A DNA stretch of 64,000 nt from assembly GCF_017347605.1 (NCBI RefSeq), contig NZ_AP024484.1, forward strand, positions 2,246,501 through 2,310,500. The letters are read 5' to 3'. Positions 36,451 through 44,332 of the stretch are shown here, piece by piece. The stretch is from Prevotella herbatica. GTDB taxonomy: Bacteria; Bacteroidota; Bacteroidia; Bacteroidales; Bacteroidaceae. Position 1 is the first letter of the stretch, and every line of letters begins with the position of its first letter. The notes below the pieces were generated by a model. The model saw only the letters and a program-made list of their open reading frames with translations, did no database searches and was not told the origin of the DNA. Position numbers and translations under genes: made by a program.

Positions 36451-36754
36451 TATATTTATTGTTTCTAAAAACAATGAATATAGTACGGTATATGTAGATG
36501 TCGTTTTTTCAGATAAGAAATCAACGTTTTGCATAATTGATAGATGTTTAATCATTACGTTCTACTGGAAAAATGGATGGATAATTGGGATTACTGAAGG
36601 GATAGACGACCTTGTTAATATAATGTTTAGTTATTGTTATAATATTAAAGATGATGAGAAATGGATACCGAGAGTATCCCCCCTCATAAAGCCATTTATC
36701 TTCTTTATTAATTTTCGAATTAGAATATATAACTTCAATAGTTTGAACTCGTAA
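36434..36754 (+). pseudogene. Open frame without a start codon (possible gene remnant)
   Basis: A frame of 106 codons runs from after the TGA at 36431-36433 to a TAA at 36752-36754 in AT-rich DNA. Its translation has a protein-like composition (for example TFYWKNGWIIGITEGIDDLV) but no ATG in the first 65 codons. It may be the tail of a lost gene or chance. No family recognised. Confidence 0.3.
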
Positions 36755-36811
36755 TATAATGAATGATGTTTATTCTTGGGTGTCATTAATCAGAATCTTA
36801 GAGAGTAAGAA

Positions 36812-36843
36812 TGTTCGTTAAATAAACAGTATATTTGCGACAT
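36812..36843 (+). promoter_or_regulatory. Repeated promoter element, copy 2
   Basis: TATATTTG at 36830-36837 is preceded at the -33 position by GTTCGTTAAA and followed seven bases later by the palindrome CTTAG-TAATG-CTAAG (36845-36859). Box, spacing and palindrome match copies at 30675 and 37999. Confidence 0.65.
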
Positions 36844-36989
36844 GCTTAGTAATGCTAAGTTAGTCTAGAATATAAGTGTAAATTATGAATATGGAAGAGG
36901 AAAATCCTAGTCCTTTATTAATCTATATCGTGTGCACAGGTTTATTATAATAACAGTCATTCATAAATAATGAATGGCTGTTATTTTTT
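36844..36989 (+). ncRNA. Candidate small RNA (~145 nt)
   Basis: Transcription should begin near 36844 from the promoter above and stop at the terminator at 36951-36989. There is no reading frame worth noting between. Bases 36895-36942 match the 5' leader of the gene at 38128, including CCTAGTCCTTTATTAATCT and GTGTGCACAG, which points to conserved RNA rather than coding function. It could be a stand-alone copy of that leader that competes for a leader-binding factor. Confidence 0.55.
36951..36989 (+). terminator. Rho-independent terminator
   Basis: A 14-bp stem, TAACAGTCATTCAT with ATGAATGGCTGTTA (one G-U pair), has a 5-base loop and six T's at 36984-36989 on the plus strand. It ends the small RNA and, being 13 bases past the stop of the minus-strand gene, probably ends that transcript too. 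Confidence 0.85.
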
Positions 36990-37001
36990 AGTTAGATGCT
37001 A

Positions 37002-37763
37002 TTACTGTTCTTGTTTAGCCCATAATTCACCTTCTCCTTGATAGCCGTTTTGCAACCACATCTTATCGAATGCGTGTGAGAGATCTTTCCCTATTTCTGC
37101 GCCTAAACATTCAAAGGCTACGTTTCCATTGCCTTTGTCATGGCAAATCCACTCTTCGCCTTCACCTTGAACACCATCTTGTAACCATAGTTTTGCAAAT
37201 GCATGTGAGAGATACTTACCTTTTTCTTTTCCAAGGCATGCTAATGCAACTCTGTTGTTAGGTCTAAGCTCTTTAATGAAGATTTCTCCATCTCCTTGAA
37301 TTCCGTGTTGTAACCAAACTTTGTCCAACGCATGGCTAAGATATGCGCCAATTTCTGCTCCAAGGGCTTCTAAAGCAATAAATTCTTGTTTAGCCCACAG
37401 TTCACCTTCTCCTTGATAGCCATTTTGTAACCACATCTTGTTTAGGGCGTGTGATAAATATAATCCCGTTTCTGCGCCTAAACATTCAAAAGCAACGTTT
37501 CCATTTCCTTTGTCATGGCAAATCCATTCTTCTCCTTCACCTTGAACACCATCTTGTAACCATAGTTTTGCGAATGCGTGTGAGAGATACTTACCCTTTT
37601 CTGCACCGATGCATGCTAATGCAACTCTGCCGTTAGGTCTGTTTTCTTTAATGAAAACTTCACCATCACCTTGATTTCCTGTCTGCAACCAAACTTCGTT
37701 TTTTGCATGGCTTAAATACTTTCCACTCTCGCCACCAAGAGCTTCTAATGCAATTTTTGTCAT
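37002..37763 (-). CDS. Six-repeat beta-trefoil-like (lectin-like) protein
   Basis: A 253-residue protein built of six repeats of about 42 residues, each with a G-x-YLSHA-x-x-x-x-WLQ-G-x-QG-x-GE core. Three repeats make one unit, and the second unit (residues ~128-253) nearly repeats the first, also at DNA level. Three-fold repeats of this length fit a beta-trefoil, so two tandem trefoils are predicted, as in fascin-like or lectin proteins. There is no signal peptide. Sugar or actin binding is inference. Its leader holds a terminator-like hairpin. Confidence 0.7.
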   Translation of the reverse strand: MTKIALEALGGESGKYLSHAKNEVWLQTGNQGDGEVFIKENRPNGRVALACIGAEKGKYLSHAFAKLWLQDGVQGEGEEWICHDKGNGNVAFECLGAETGLYLSHALNKMWLQNGYQGEGELWAKQEFIALEALGAEIGAYLSHALDKVWLQHGIQGDGEIFIKELRPNNRVALACLGKEKGKYLSHAFAKLWLQDGVQGEGEEWICHDKGNGNVAFECLGAEIGKDLSHAFDKMWLQNGYQGEGELWAKQEQ

Positions 37764-37784
37764 AATTTAAGTTTTAGATTATTT

Positions 37785-37859
37785 AAAAAAATGGGGTGTT
37801 TCCCCTTCTCTTGTTTTTCTAAGTTTTAGTAATATAAATATTGTCTTTTTGCAAATATA
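37785..37859 (-). promoter_or_regulatory. Promoter and attenuator-like leader of the repeat protein
   Basis: On the minus strand TATATTTG lies at 37859-37852, about 90 bases before the ATG. In the leader GGGG (37805-37802) pairs with CCCC (37796-37793) around AAACA and is followed by seven U's (37791-37785). Such a hairpin and U tract before the start could stop transcription early. Confidence 0.5.
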
Positions 37860-37981
37860 ATAAAAAATACATAACGTGGTATTTTAGGAATCGTTTTTTT
37901 TTTTGCAAAAAACAAGAATAACAAACTGGTTTCTTGAGTGAAACCTTAATCTTCGTGAATAAGTATCTTCTTGAATAACAC

Positions 37982-38127
37982 TGTTTTAAAATAAATATTA
38001 TATTTGTGAAATACTTAGTAATACTAATTGTGAATTAGAAATAATCGTAAATTTATAGGGACGAGGAAAGTCCTAGTCCTTTATTAATCTAAATCGTGTG
38101 CACAGATTTTATCTAAATTTCAAGATT
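37982..38127 (+). promoter_or_regulatory. Repeated promoter and leader element, copy 3
   Basis: TGTTTTAAA (37982), TATATTTG (37999-38006), seven bases, then CTTAGTAATACTAA (38014-38027). The 100-base leader that follows contains the hairpin GGAC-gaggaaa-GTCC and the GTGTGCACAG block shared with copy 2. It drives the gene at 38128. Confidence 0.65.
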
Positions 38128-38430
38128 ATGAAAAAAGTTTTTAAAATTAACTGCGAAAATCGTGCAGGTTTTGTTCAAGAGTTTAAAGTAAAATGGCATG
38201 GCGGTGAGAGTGGATGGAGTGATAGATATCCTAATCCACAAACTAAATCAATTGATTTAAGAACACTTAATATTCCGGAAGGTGCTGAGGTCTGGATTGA
38301 AGTCAATGCCATACTAGGCAAAAAGAAAACTGCTGATGAGCATGTTGTCTATGATCCAAACTCTGATGATGCTGCACTCTATGAAACTACTGGCGCAACT
38401 TTGACTTATAAAATTAAGTTGATTAACTAA
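38128..38430 (+). CDS. Small beta-rich protein of unknown function
   Basis: A 100-residue protein from the ATG at 38128. It alternates hydrophobic and polar residues as in a beta sandwich (FKVKWHGGESGW, AEVWIEVNAILGKK, ATLTYKIKLIN). No signal peptide or Cys pair. I do not recognise a family. It lies close to, and divergent from, the trefoil-like gene. Its promoter and leader belong to the three-copy element, so its expression is probably co-regulated with the small RNA. Confidence 0.65.
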   Translation: MKKVFKINCENRAGFVQEFKVKWHGGESGWSDRYPNPQTKSIDLRTLNIPEGAEVWIEVNAILGKKKTADEHVVYDPNSDDAALYETTGATLTYKIKLIN

Positions 38431-38504
38431 CACTTTTATTTAGGAGTGTTTACAATTAGTTTGTCTAATGTGCACTAAGTTGCAAGTTTATTGTCAACAC
38501 TCCT
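38429..38504 (+). terminator. Competing hairpins after the small protein gene
   Basis: AACACT (38429-38434) can pair with AGTGTT (38445-38450), while TAGGAGTGTT (38441-38450) can instead pair with AACACTCCTA (38496-38505). The choice between two hairpins at a transcript end resembles a terminator/antiterminator, but no good T tract follows either. Confidence 0.35.
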
Positions 38505-38924
38505 AATCTAATCTTTTATTTAGATTTGCCGAGAAGGTATAACGTGGTAACTTCGGGTGATGATAGACAATGTATTCTCAAATTCAACAGATGATGTTGC
38601 TATTTGAAGTATGTTATATTTTAAGATGTATAATTCAATTGAATTATCGTTTATGTGTATTTTATAGTTAACTATGGCAAAAAAATCCTTTTGGAAGTTT
38701 CTCTGGTTAATTATATCTAAAAATAAAGAAGGTAATAAAATAATGTCTATATTTGTATAACAATCTAGAGAGTTGTTTATAAAGTTACAGTGGATGATTT
38801 TTGAATCGAATGAATATTATGATTTTAGTAAACTATAGACTTAAATTAAATTCAATCCACATGAAATGACAATAGCTCTTACATATTGACTACAAATTTG
38901 ATATAACATAAAAAAAAACGATTT
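38505..38924. other. Intergenic region with a distant promoter
   Basis: No gene seen. TATATTTG at 38748-38755 is a likely promoter for the lipoprotein gene at 38925 and would give a leader of about 165 bases with no recognised structure. Confidence 0.4.
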
Positions 38925-39467
38925 ATGAACTGTAAAAAAAACTATTTTCTGCCTGTAATAACAGCTATTCTGATTTTGTTATCATCATGTAGTGATGAAA
39001 TTAATTCAGATATAATATATGATATTGCACCTATCAATTTTAATTTCAAGATAGTTAATAAAGACGGAAATAACATGTTGGACTCTAAAGGACCAGGGTA
39101 TAATCCTAATTTTATAGCCAACACAAGTATTACAATCCAGTCAAAGACTTACAAACTAGGCGTGGATGCCCAAACAGTACTTACACCAAGTACTCGTGCT
39201 TATTATGCGCCTTTTAAAGGTATGATGATTGGGGTTGACAACGGTGAGACATATGCTGTAATAGGTCCATTCATGGGAAACTATAACTGGGATAATGAAA
39301 AGGTAATTATTAATTGGGGAGACAATAGTACAGACATACTGACGTTCTCGTCATTTGTTCATTACAAGAAAAGTGGAGAACCTTACTTTGATCGATCTTA
39401 TATTTTGAACAATTCAGGTTCTTCAACTGTATTTGACACGGCAGGATATATTACTCTTGAGAAATAA
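38925..39467 (+). CDS. Predicted lipoprotein
   Basis: A 180-residue protein with a lipoprotein signal (ILILLSSC, lipidated Cys at residue 22). The mature part is beta-rich and polar with repeated Asp/Asn/Gly, and no transmembrane helix. I do not recognise a domain. Location would be outer membrane or cell surface. It is a single-gene unit followed by a long hairpin. Confidence 0.7.
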   Translation: MNCKKNYFLPVITAILILLSSCSDEINSDIIYDIAPINFNFKIVNKDGNNMLDSKGPGYNPNFIANTSITIQSKTYKLGVDAQTVLTPSTRAYYAPFKGMMIGVDNGETYAVIGPFMGNYNWDNEKVIINWGDNSTDILTFSSFVHYKKSGEPYFDRSYILNNSGSSTVFDTAGYITLEK

Positions 39468-39516
39468 TAGAATACTTTCCAAAAGTAGTCTATTTTCTCA
39501 ATGATATAAGAGTAAC

Positions 39517-39560
39517 CCGTTGGAGGGATTAAATGAATGTGCATTTAATTCCGTCAACGG
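39517..39560. terminator. Long hairpin between convergent genes
   Basis: CCGTTG...GGGATTAAATG pairs with CATTTAATTCC...CAACGG: about 17 pairs with one small internal loop and a 6-base apex. It lies between the lipoprotein gene and the convergent barrel gene and probably ends both transcripts. Confidence 0.6.
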
Positions 39561-39625
39561 ATTAGATTATTGATAATGATTATCAATTCTTATTATGAAC
39601 AATATTTAGAGTGGGGGATAATATT

Positions 39626-40153
39626 CTAGAATGTCATTCCCACTTTTAATGCGATTGAACCGTGGCTGAGGCTTTCTTGAAATTCAGTCTTCATATATTG
39701 ATTTTCAAATTGCTTCAGTCTTTCAAACTCCTGAAGTTCGTAACCAACAGCAAATAACACCTTATTCTTTTTGAAGGCCGACCATTCAACACCAATTGTC
39801 GGGCTGAAATAAAAGCCTCCGTTAGTGTTATTTTGTGGAGCGAAACTATATCCACATCCACATTCGGCGTACGGAGTGAATTTGTGAGGTGCTGAAAGTT
39901 TGTATTTCACATCTGCATATAGTGGTATCAAAGTTTTCTCGTATACAGAAACACCTGTGCCTACTCCTGCTGAAAATCTGTTGCTGATATTGTAATAACC
40001 AATCACGTGAAGAGTGACAGGAGTACGGGCTGGAGTACTCATTGCAAGTCCTGTTCCTAGATATCCAGAAAAAGAAATTTTGCTTTCTTCTTGGGCATTA
40101 ACAGTCATCATACCTGTTAGCATGATGCTAAGAAATAGAATTATTTTTTTCAT
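39626..40153 (-). CDS. Outer membrane beta-barrel protein
   Basis: A 175-residue protein with a signal peptide cleaved after TVNAQ, alternating strands and a terminal ALKVGMTF ending in Phe. It resembles the small porin-like barrels of Bacteroidota. It overlaps the upstream lipoprotein gene by four bases (ATGA), so both are translated together. No ligand can be named. Confidence 0.78.
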   Translation of the reverse strand: MKKIILFLSIMLTGMMTVNAQEESKISFSGYLGTGLAMSTPARTPVTLHVIGYYNISNRFSAGVGTGVSVYEKTLIPLYADVKYKLSAPHKFTPYAECGCGYSFAPQNNTNGGFYFSPTIGVEWSAFKKNKVLFAVGYELQEFERLKQFENQYMKTEFQESLSHGSIALKVGMTF

Positions 40154-40875
40154 TGTACAGTTACTGTTATTTGTTTTACAATTTTCAGAGCAGTTGTAAT
40201 TCCGCTCATATCTTTATATATTGTTCCTGAAGTTCCGTCAGGACTGCTATGCCCAATCAATTGTGCATTAAATGTTTTCTGTCCTGTCGTTAAATCTACC
40301 ATAGCCTCGTATACAAGTGCAGGTTGTCCGCTGCCTTCTTTTCCTCCAGAATAATTAGGGTCACCTTCTTTAGCATTCTTTGGATAGCTATCGTTAAAGT
40401 CGATAGAGTGATTAAGTTCTACCATGACAATGAATTTCTTAAGATTACTGTTTGGTGTAATCTTCACGTCAAATCCCCTACGTGGTGTGGCTCCCGACAT
40501 TGCATCAGTAAGTGGTTGATCTTTTGTAGGTAGATACAGACCGTCTGCATATTTCACGCCTCTTGCATAACACCAACATGGAAGTGCTTCTTTTCGGCGG
40601 TTGCCTTTCGCATTCTGCCAAGCCTGATGGGCAATCTTATAAGATGCATACACTGTTGTGAGATAGTTGCCATCAGGGTCTTCAATCCATATTGCAACCT
40701 GTGGAGGATTCTTTTTGTTTATGCCAAGAAAGAGTGGAAAATCGTGAAGCCAGTTGTCACCCTCTACAATCTTTACCTTAATGTCGCCCTGACTGTATTC
40801 TACTAAGTCCTTGTTGCACGACCAGAAACTGCTTATCAATAGCAGCAAGCTAGAAATTAATACCATCTTTTTCAT
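40150..40875 (-). CDS. DUF2271-like lipoprotein
   Basis: A 241-residue lipoprotein (LLLISSFWSC, Cys at residue 20). PPQVAIWIEDPDGNYLTTVY and later WQNAKGNRRKEALPCWCYARG and DAMSGATP match the pattern of DUF2271 proteins, which are often linked to periplasmic flavin or redox systems. The SGATP stretch may indicate an FMN-related context, but that is inference. Its promoter region carries a predicted TetR operator, so it and the barrel are likely repressed by the TetR upstream. Confidence 0.68.
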   Translation of the reverse strand: MKKMVLISSLLLLISSFWSCNKDLVEYSQGDIKVKIVEGDNWLHDFPLFLGINKKNPPQVAIWIEDPDGNYLTTVYASYKIAHQAWQNAKGNRRKEALPCWCYARGVKYADGLYLPTKDQPLTDAMSGATPRRGFDVKITPNSNLKKFIVMVELNHSIDFNDSYPKNAKEGDPNYSGGKEGSGQPALVYEAMVDLTTGQKTFNAQLIGHSSPDGTSGTIYKDMSGITTALKIVKQITVTVQ

Positions 40876-40900
40876 ATCAAAGTTTAATTGTTATTTAATT

Positions 40901-40916
40901 GTTACCAAATGGGAAC
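40901..40916. promoter_or_regulatory. Predicted TetR operator upstream of the lipoprotein operon
   Basis: GTTACCAAATGGGAAC is an imperfect inverted repeat that differs at only two central positions from the site upstream of the TetR gene (41598-41613). Confidence 0.6.
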
Positions 40917-40973
40917 ATGGATGAACGTAATAGTTCAAAGTATGTTTCAACATTTTTAAAAAAGAATTTGATT

Positions 40974-41585
40974 TTATTTAAGTGAATTAAAAGTATTGTC
41001 AATAATCATGTCTATTGCATCAGTAATCTGTTTCCATCCTGTTTCCTGATCAATTTTAATACCATTATATATATTGCAATTATCTTCAAGCATAGCTAAA
41101 TATGTTATTGATGATGTTATTATTGTAGCTATAGCAGCAAGACTCTTTTGTTGGCACATCATTATTTCAGCTATGTTCGCAATTATATTGTTACCAGCTA
41201 CTTCGCGCTGCCGTCTCACCACTTCAATAATATTATTATTGCTTGACAGTTCCCAACGATATAAGCGTCTGAGCACAGAGTTAGTTCTTAATTGCATTAT
41301 CATTTTATGAAACACGCTTTTAAGAAAAGCAGGTATACCTTCTTTTTCAGGAAACTTATTTGGGAAGTTAAGCCAAAAATCGTTCTTACGTATGTAGGCA
41401 GTAAGGAGCCCGTCAATAGAACCAAAGTATCGATATATCAATATCTTTGATACTTCAGACTTAGCGGCAACAGCATTGATACCGATTTTTTCGAATCCGT
41501 TTTCTTCAATCATCTGTCCGATGGCCACAATCAATTTGTTTTCTGTAGCCTCTCTATCGCGTTCCGTATTTACTGTTTTATTCAT
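40974..41585 (-). CDS. TetR-family transcriptional regulator
   Basis: From the ATG at 41585 the protein has 203 residues. IGINAVAAKSEVSKILIYRYFGSI near residues 31-54 is a TetR helix-turn-helix. The longer frame to 41615 begins at TTG within the operator and is unlikely. The C-terminal domain is a helical ligand-binding type of unknown ligand. It lies directly upstream of the lipoprotein/barrel operon in the same direction, and matching operators occur at both promoters. Confidence 0.85.
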   Translation of the reverse strand: MNKTVNTERDREATENKLIVAIGQMIEENGFEKIGINAVAAKSEVSKILIYRYFGSIDGLLTAYIRKNDFWLNFPNKFPEKEGIPAFLKSVFHKMIMQLRTNSVLRRLYRWELSSNNNIIEVVRRQREVAGNNIIANIAEIMMCQQKSLAAIATIITSSITYLAMLEDNCNIYNGIKIDQETGWKQITDAIDMIIDNTFNSLK

Positions 41586-41597
41586 ATAAATAGTTAT

Positions 41598-41613
41598 GTT
41601 ACCAATCGGGAAC
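41598..41613. promoter_or_regulatory. Predicted TetR autoregulatory operator
   Basis: GTTACCAATCGGGAAC matches the site at 40901-40916 at 14 of 16 positions and lies 13 bases upstream of the TetR start codon. Confidence 0.6.
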
Positions 41614-41732
41614 AAAAGTAATTTGTTTTAATGTAACTTCCAAATAAGTCTCAATAAATTTATATTTTATTATAGATTTGTGTTTATCACAAACTCATGA
41701 TAGATAAGATTAACATTAGCGATAGATAAAAT

Positions 41733-41776
41733 AAATCAAATATATTTTGATTTATATTTAACTTGCACTATCTTTA
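41733..41776 (+). promoter_or_regulatory. tpx promoter with palindrome
   Basis: TTTG at 41746-41749, a 19-base spacer and TATCTTTA at 41769-41776 form the promoter. The inverted repeat AAATCAAA (41733-41740) with TTTGATTT (41746-41753) overlaps the -33 box and may be a regulator site. Confidence 0.55.
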
Positions 41777-41893
41777 CAACCAATTAACATAGTCAGCATT
41801 AGGAAAAAGCAAAATTAAAACGTGTTTTTATTTTGTATTTCCACTGATTTGCTCTATCGTCGTTGAAGATCTATTTAAATTAAAAATACAATT

Positions 41894-42394
41894 ATGGCAA
41901 AAGTAAATTTTCAAGGAAGCCCAGTAGAATTGACTGGTGAACTTCCAAAAGTAGGAGAAAAAGCACCAAAGTTTGGTGGAGTTAAAGCAGATTTGAGCGT
42001 TGCTCATATTGGTGATTTTATTGGTAAAAAGGTTGTGCTCAACTTTTTCCCAAGTCTTGATACACCTGTTTGTGCTAACTCTGTAAGACGTTTTAATAAA
42101 GAGGCATCTTCTTTACCAAACACAGTTGTTCTGTGTGTTAGTAAGGACTTACCATTTGCACAGTCTCGTTTCTGCACAACAGAGGGCTTGGAAAATGTAG
42201 TATCACTTTCAGCATTCCGCTGCAACAGTCTAGAAGATAACTATGGTCTTGGTATTACTGAAGGTCCTTTGAAAGGTCTTTTGGCTCGTGCAGTTGTCGT
42301 TGTTAACGAGGAAGGAAAAATTATCTACGAAGAATTAGTTAATGAAATAACTAATGAACCTAACTATGAAGCTGCTTTGGCTGCTTTAAAATAA
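41894..42394 (+). CDS. tpx: Thiol peroxidase Tpx
   Basis: A 166-residue atypical 2-Cys peroxiredoxin of normal length. The peroxidatic Cys is in [15 protein letters not shown] (near residue 60) and the resolving Cys in [10 protein letters not shown] (near 95). It reduces peroxides with thioredoxin in the cytoplasm. It is transcribed alone, from a promoter with an overlapping palindrome, and ends at a strong terminator. Confidence 0.95.
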   Translation: MAKVNFQGSPVELTGELPKVGEKAPKFGGVKADLSVAHIGDFIGKKVVLNFFPSLDTPVCANSVRRFNKEASSLPNTVVLCVSKDLPFAQSRFCTTEGLENVVSLSAFRCNSLEDNYGLGITEGPLKGLLARAVVVVNEEGKIIYEELVNEITNEPNYEAALAALK

Positions 42395-42415
42395 AATTAG
42401 TTAGTTCTTAAATTG

Positions 42416-42469
42416 ACACGAGAGAGGTTGATCATTATATTTAATGTTTTTCCTCTCTCGTGTTGTTTG
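42416..42469 (+). terminator. Terminator after tpx
   Basis: ACACGAGAGAGG pairs perfectly (12 bp) with CCTCTCTCGTGT and is followed by a T-rich run. Confidence 0.75.
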
Positions 42470-42561
42470 TGAACCTTTATTTTTCTGCTTTGCAACATAA
42501 TTTGATACGTTTTTCAGTTATAGAATTGGAAAAGTGGAAAAAAAATATTTAATTTGCATCT

Positions 42562-42780
42562 ATGAAAGTTATACACATCTTGACTTCAGTTTGGCGATTC
42601 TATCGCGATGGCTTCCGTAACATGACGTGGGGGCGGACTCTATGGCTCGTGATAATTATCAAATTGTTTATCATATTCGTTGTATTACGAATGTTTTTCT
42701 TTCATCCTGCACTTAGTGGCATGAGCGACAAGGAAAAACAAAATAAAGTGGGAGAAAACCTCATAGATAATATAAAATAG
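42562..42780 (+). CDS. DUF4492 family small membrane protein
   Basis: A 72-residue protein with WRFYRDGFRNMTWGRTLW and one membrane helix, the pattern of DUF4492. Genes of this family precede cydAB in many Bacteroidota and may aid assembly of the cytochrome bd oxidase. cydA follows 37 bases later. A -7-like box (TTAATTTG, 42549-42556) lies only 5 bases before the ATG, which would leave almost no leader. Confidence 0.85.
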   Translation: MKVIHILTSVWRFYRDGFRNMTWGRTLWLVIIIKLFIIFVVLRMFFFHPALSGMSDKEKQNKVGENLIDNIK

Positions 42781-42817
42781 AATAAACCTAAAGAAAAATT
42801 TATAAAAGATAATCTAT

Positions 42818-44320
42818 ATGTTAGACACTTCACTAATCGACTGGTCGAGAGCACAATTTGCTTTGACGGCATGCTATCATTGGCTATTTGTTCCACTGAC
42901 GCTAGGCTTAGCGATTATCATGGGAACAATGGAAACTCTTTATGTTATTAAAAAAGATGATTTCTGGAAACGTGCCGCACGATTCTGGATGAAGCTTTTT
43001 GGTATAAACTTCGCTATCGGCGTGGCAACGGGAATAATTCTGGAGTTCGAGTTCGGAACTAACTGGAGTAACTATTCATGGTTTGTCGGTGATATCTTTG
43101 GAGCGCCATTGGCTATAGAGGGTATTTTGGCTTTCTTCATGGAGGCGACGTTTATCGCGGTGATGTTTTTTGGTTGGAATAAAGTTAGCAAAAGTTTTCA
43201 TCTGGCATCTACTTGGCTTACAGGTATAGGTGCTACACTGTCGGCATGGTGGATACTGGTTGCCAATGCTTGGATGCAACATCCTGTGGGAGTGGCATTT
43301 AATCCGGTAACAGTGCGCAATGAAATGACCGATTTTTCTGCTGTCGCTTTTTCTGCTGCACCGGCAATGAAATTCCTTCACACCGTAAGTAGCGGTTGGT
43401 TGACTGGATGTGTTTTTGTGATTGGAGTGAGCTGTTGGTTCCTGTTGAAAAGGCGCGAACAACCTATGGCAAAGGCAAGTATAAAGGTGGCTGCGATAAT
43501 CGGATTATTCTCTGCCCTGTTCGTTATGTTTACTGGCGACCAATCAGGCTTACAGATGGCGAAAAACCAACCTATGAAACTGGCTACTGCTGAGGGACTG
43601 ATGGAGGGAGGAAAGGATGTGCCTTTTTCTCTGGTGCCAGGTTTGAAAATTCCAGGTATGCTTTCTGTTCTCGCCACACATGATACAAATGGTTACGTGC
43701 CAGGTATTAATGATTTAATTAATGGATACACTGATCCTGTAACTGGCGAGAAACATTTGTCAGCAGATGAAAAAATGGTTAAAGGAAGGTTGGCTTTGAA
43801 TGCTTTCAGAGATTTCAAGAAATATGAAAAGACTGATCAGACAAAAAAAGATTCAGCTCAGTTAGTACTGAACAAAAACATGAAGTATTTTGGTTATGGA
43901 TACATCAAAGATAAACATGAACTGATACCGGAGTTTAACTTTAATTTAATCTACTGGGCTTTCCGTATTATGGTTGGTATTGGTATTTTACTCATATTAG
44001 TTATGGCTTCGATGTTATGGTATGGCTACAAAGACAAATTAGAAAATAATCGCTGGTTGCTGTATACTGCAATTTGCTCAATACCTTTGGTGTGGATAGC
44101 AGGGCAGTGTGGTTGGATTCTGACGGAAGTTGGTCGCCAGCCTTGGGCGATACAGGATATGTTACCATTGTCTGCTGCTGTTTCTGGTGTAGAAAGTAGC
44201 TCGGTAATCATTACATTCTTCCTGTTCTTATTACTGTTTACAGCTTTGCTTGTTGCGGAATTGACAATCTTATTGAAAGCCATTCGTAAAGGACCAGAGC
44301 CTATTGTTGAATCAAAATAA
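42818..44320 (+). CDS. cydA: Cytochrome bd ubiquinol oxidase subunit I CydA
   Basis: A 500-residue membrane protein. The start has RAQFALTACYHWLFVPLT with the haem b595 His, the middle the Q-loop region, and GWILTEVGRQPW near residue 428 is the quinol-site signature. It oxidises quinol and, with CydB, reduces oxygen to water with high affinity, allowing growth at trace oxygen. It is in an operon with the DUF4492 gene and cydB (12 bases apart). Confidence 0.96.
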   Translation: MLDTSLIDWSRAQFALTACYHWLFVPLTLGLAIIMGTMETLYVIKKDDFWKRAARFWMKLFGINFAIGVATGIILEFEFGTNWSNYSWFVGDIFGAPLAIEGILAFFMEATFIAVMFFGWNKVSKSFHLASTWLTGIGATLSAWWILVANAWMQHPVGVAFNPVTVRNEMTDFSAVAFSAAPAMKFLHTVSSGWLTGCVFVIGVSCWFLLKRREQPMAKASIKVAAIIGLFSALFVMFTGDQSGLQMAKNQPMKLATAEGLMEGGKDVPFSLVPGLKIPGMLSVLATHDTNGYVPGINDLINGYTDPVTGEKHLSADEKMVKGRLALNAFRDFKKYEKTDQTKKDSAQLVLNKNMKYFGYGYIKDKHELIPEFNFNLIYWAFRIMVGIGILLILVMASMLWYGYKDKLENNRWLLYTAICSIPLVWIAGQCGWILTEVGRQPWAIQDMLPLSAAVSGVESSSVIITFFLFLLLFTALLVAELTILLKAIRKGPEPIVESK

Positions 44321-44332
44321 AAATGTTGCCTT

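Noticed and set aside
38058..38075. GAGGAAAGTCC motif as part of an RNase P RNA
   Set aside because: Only this short word matches; none of the other conserved RNase P elements is present and the region is a gene leader.
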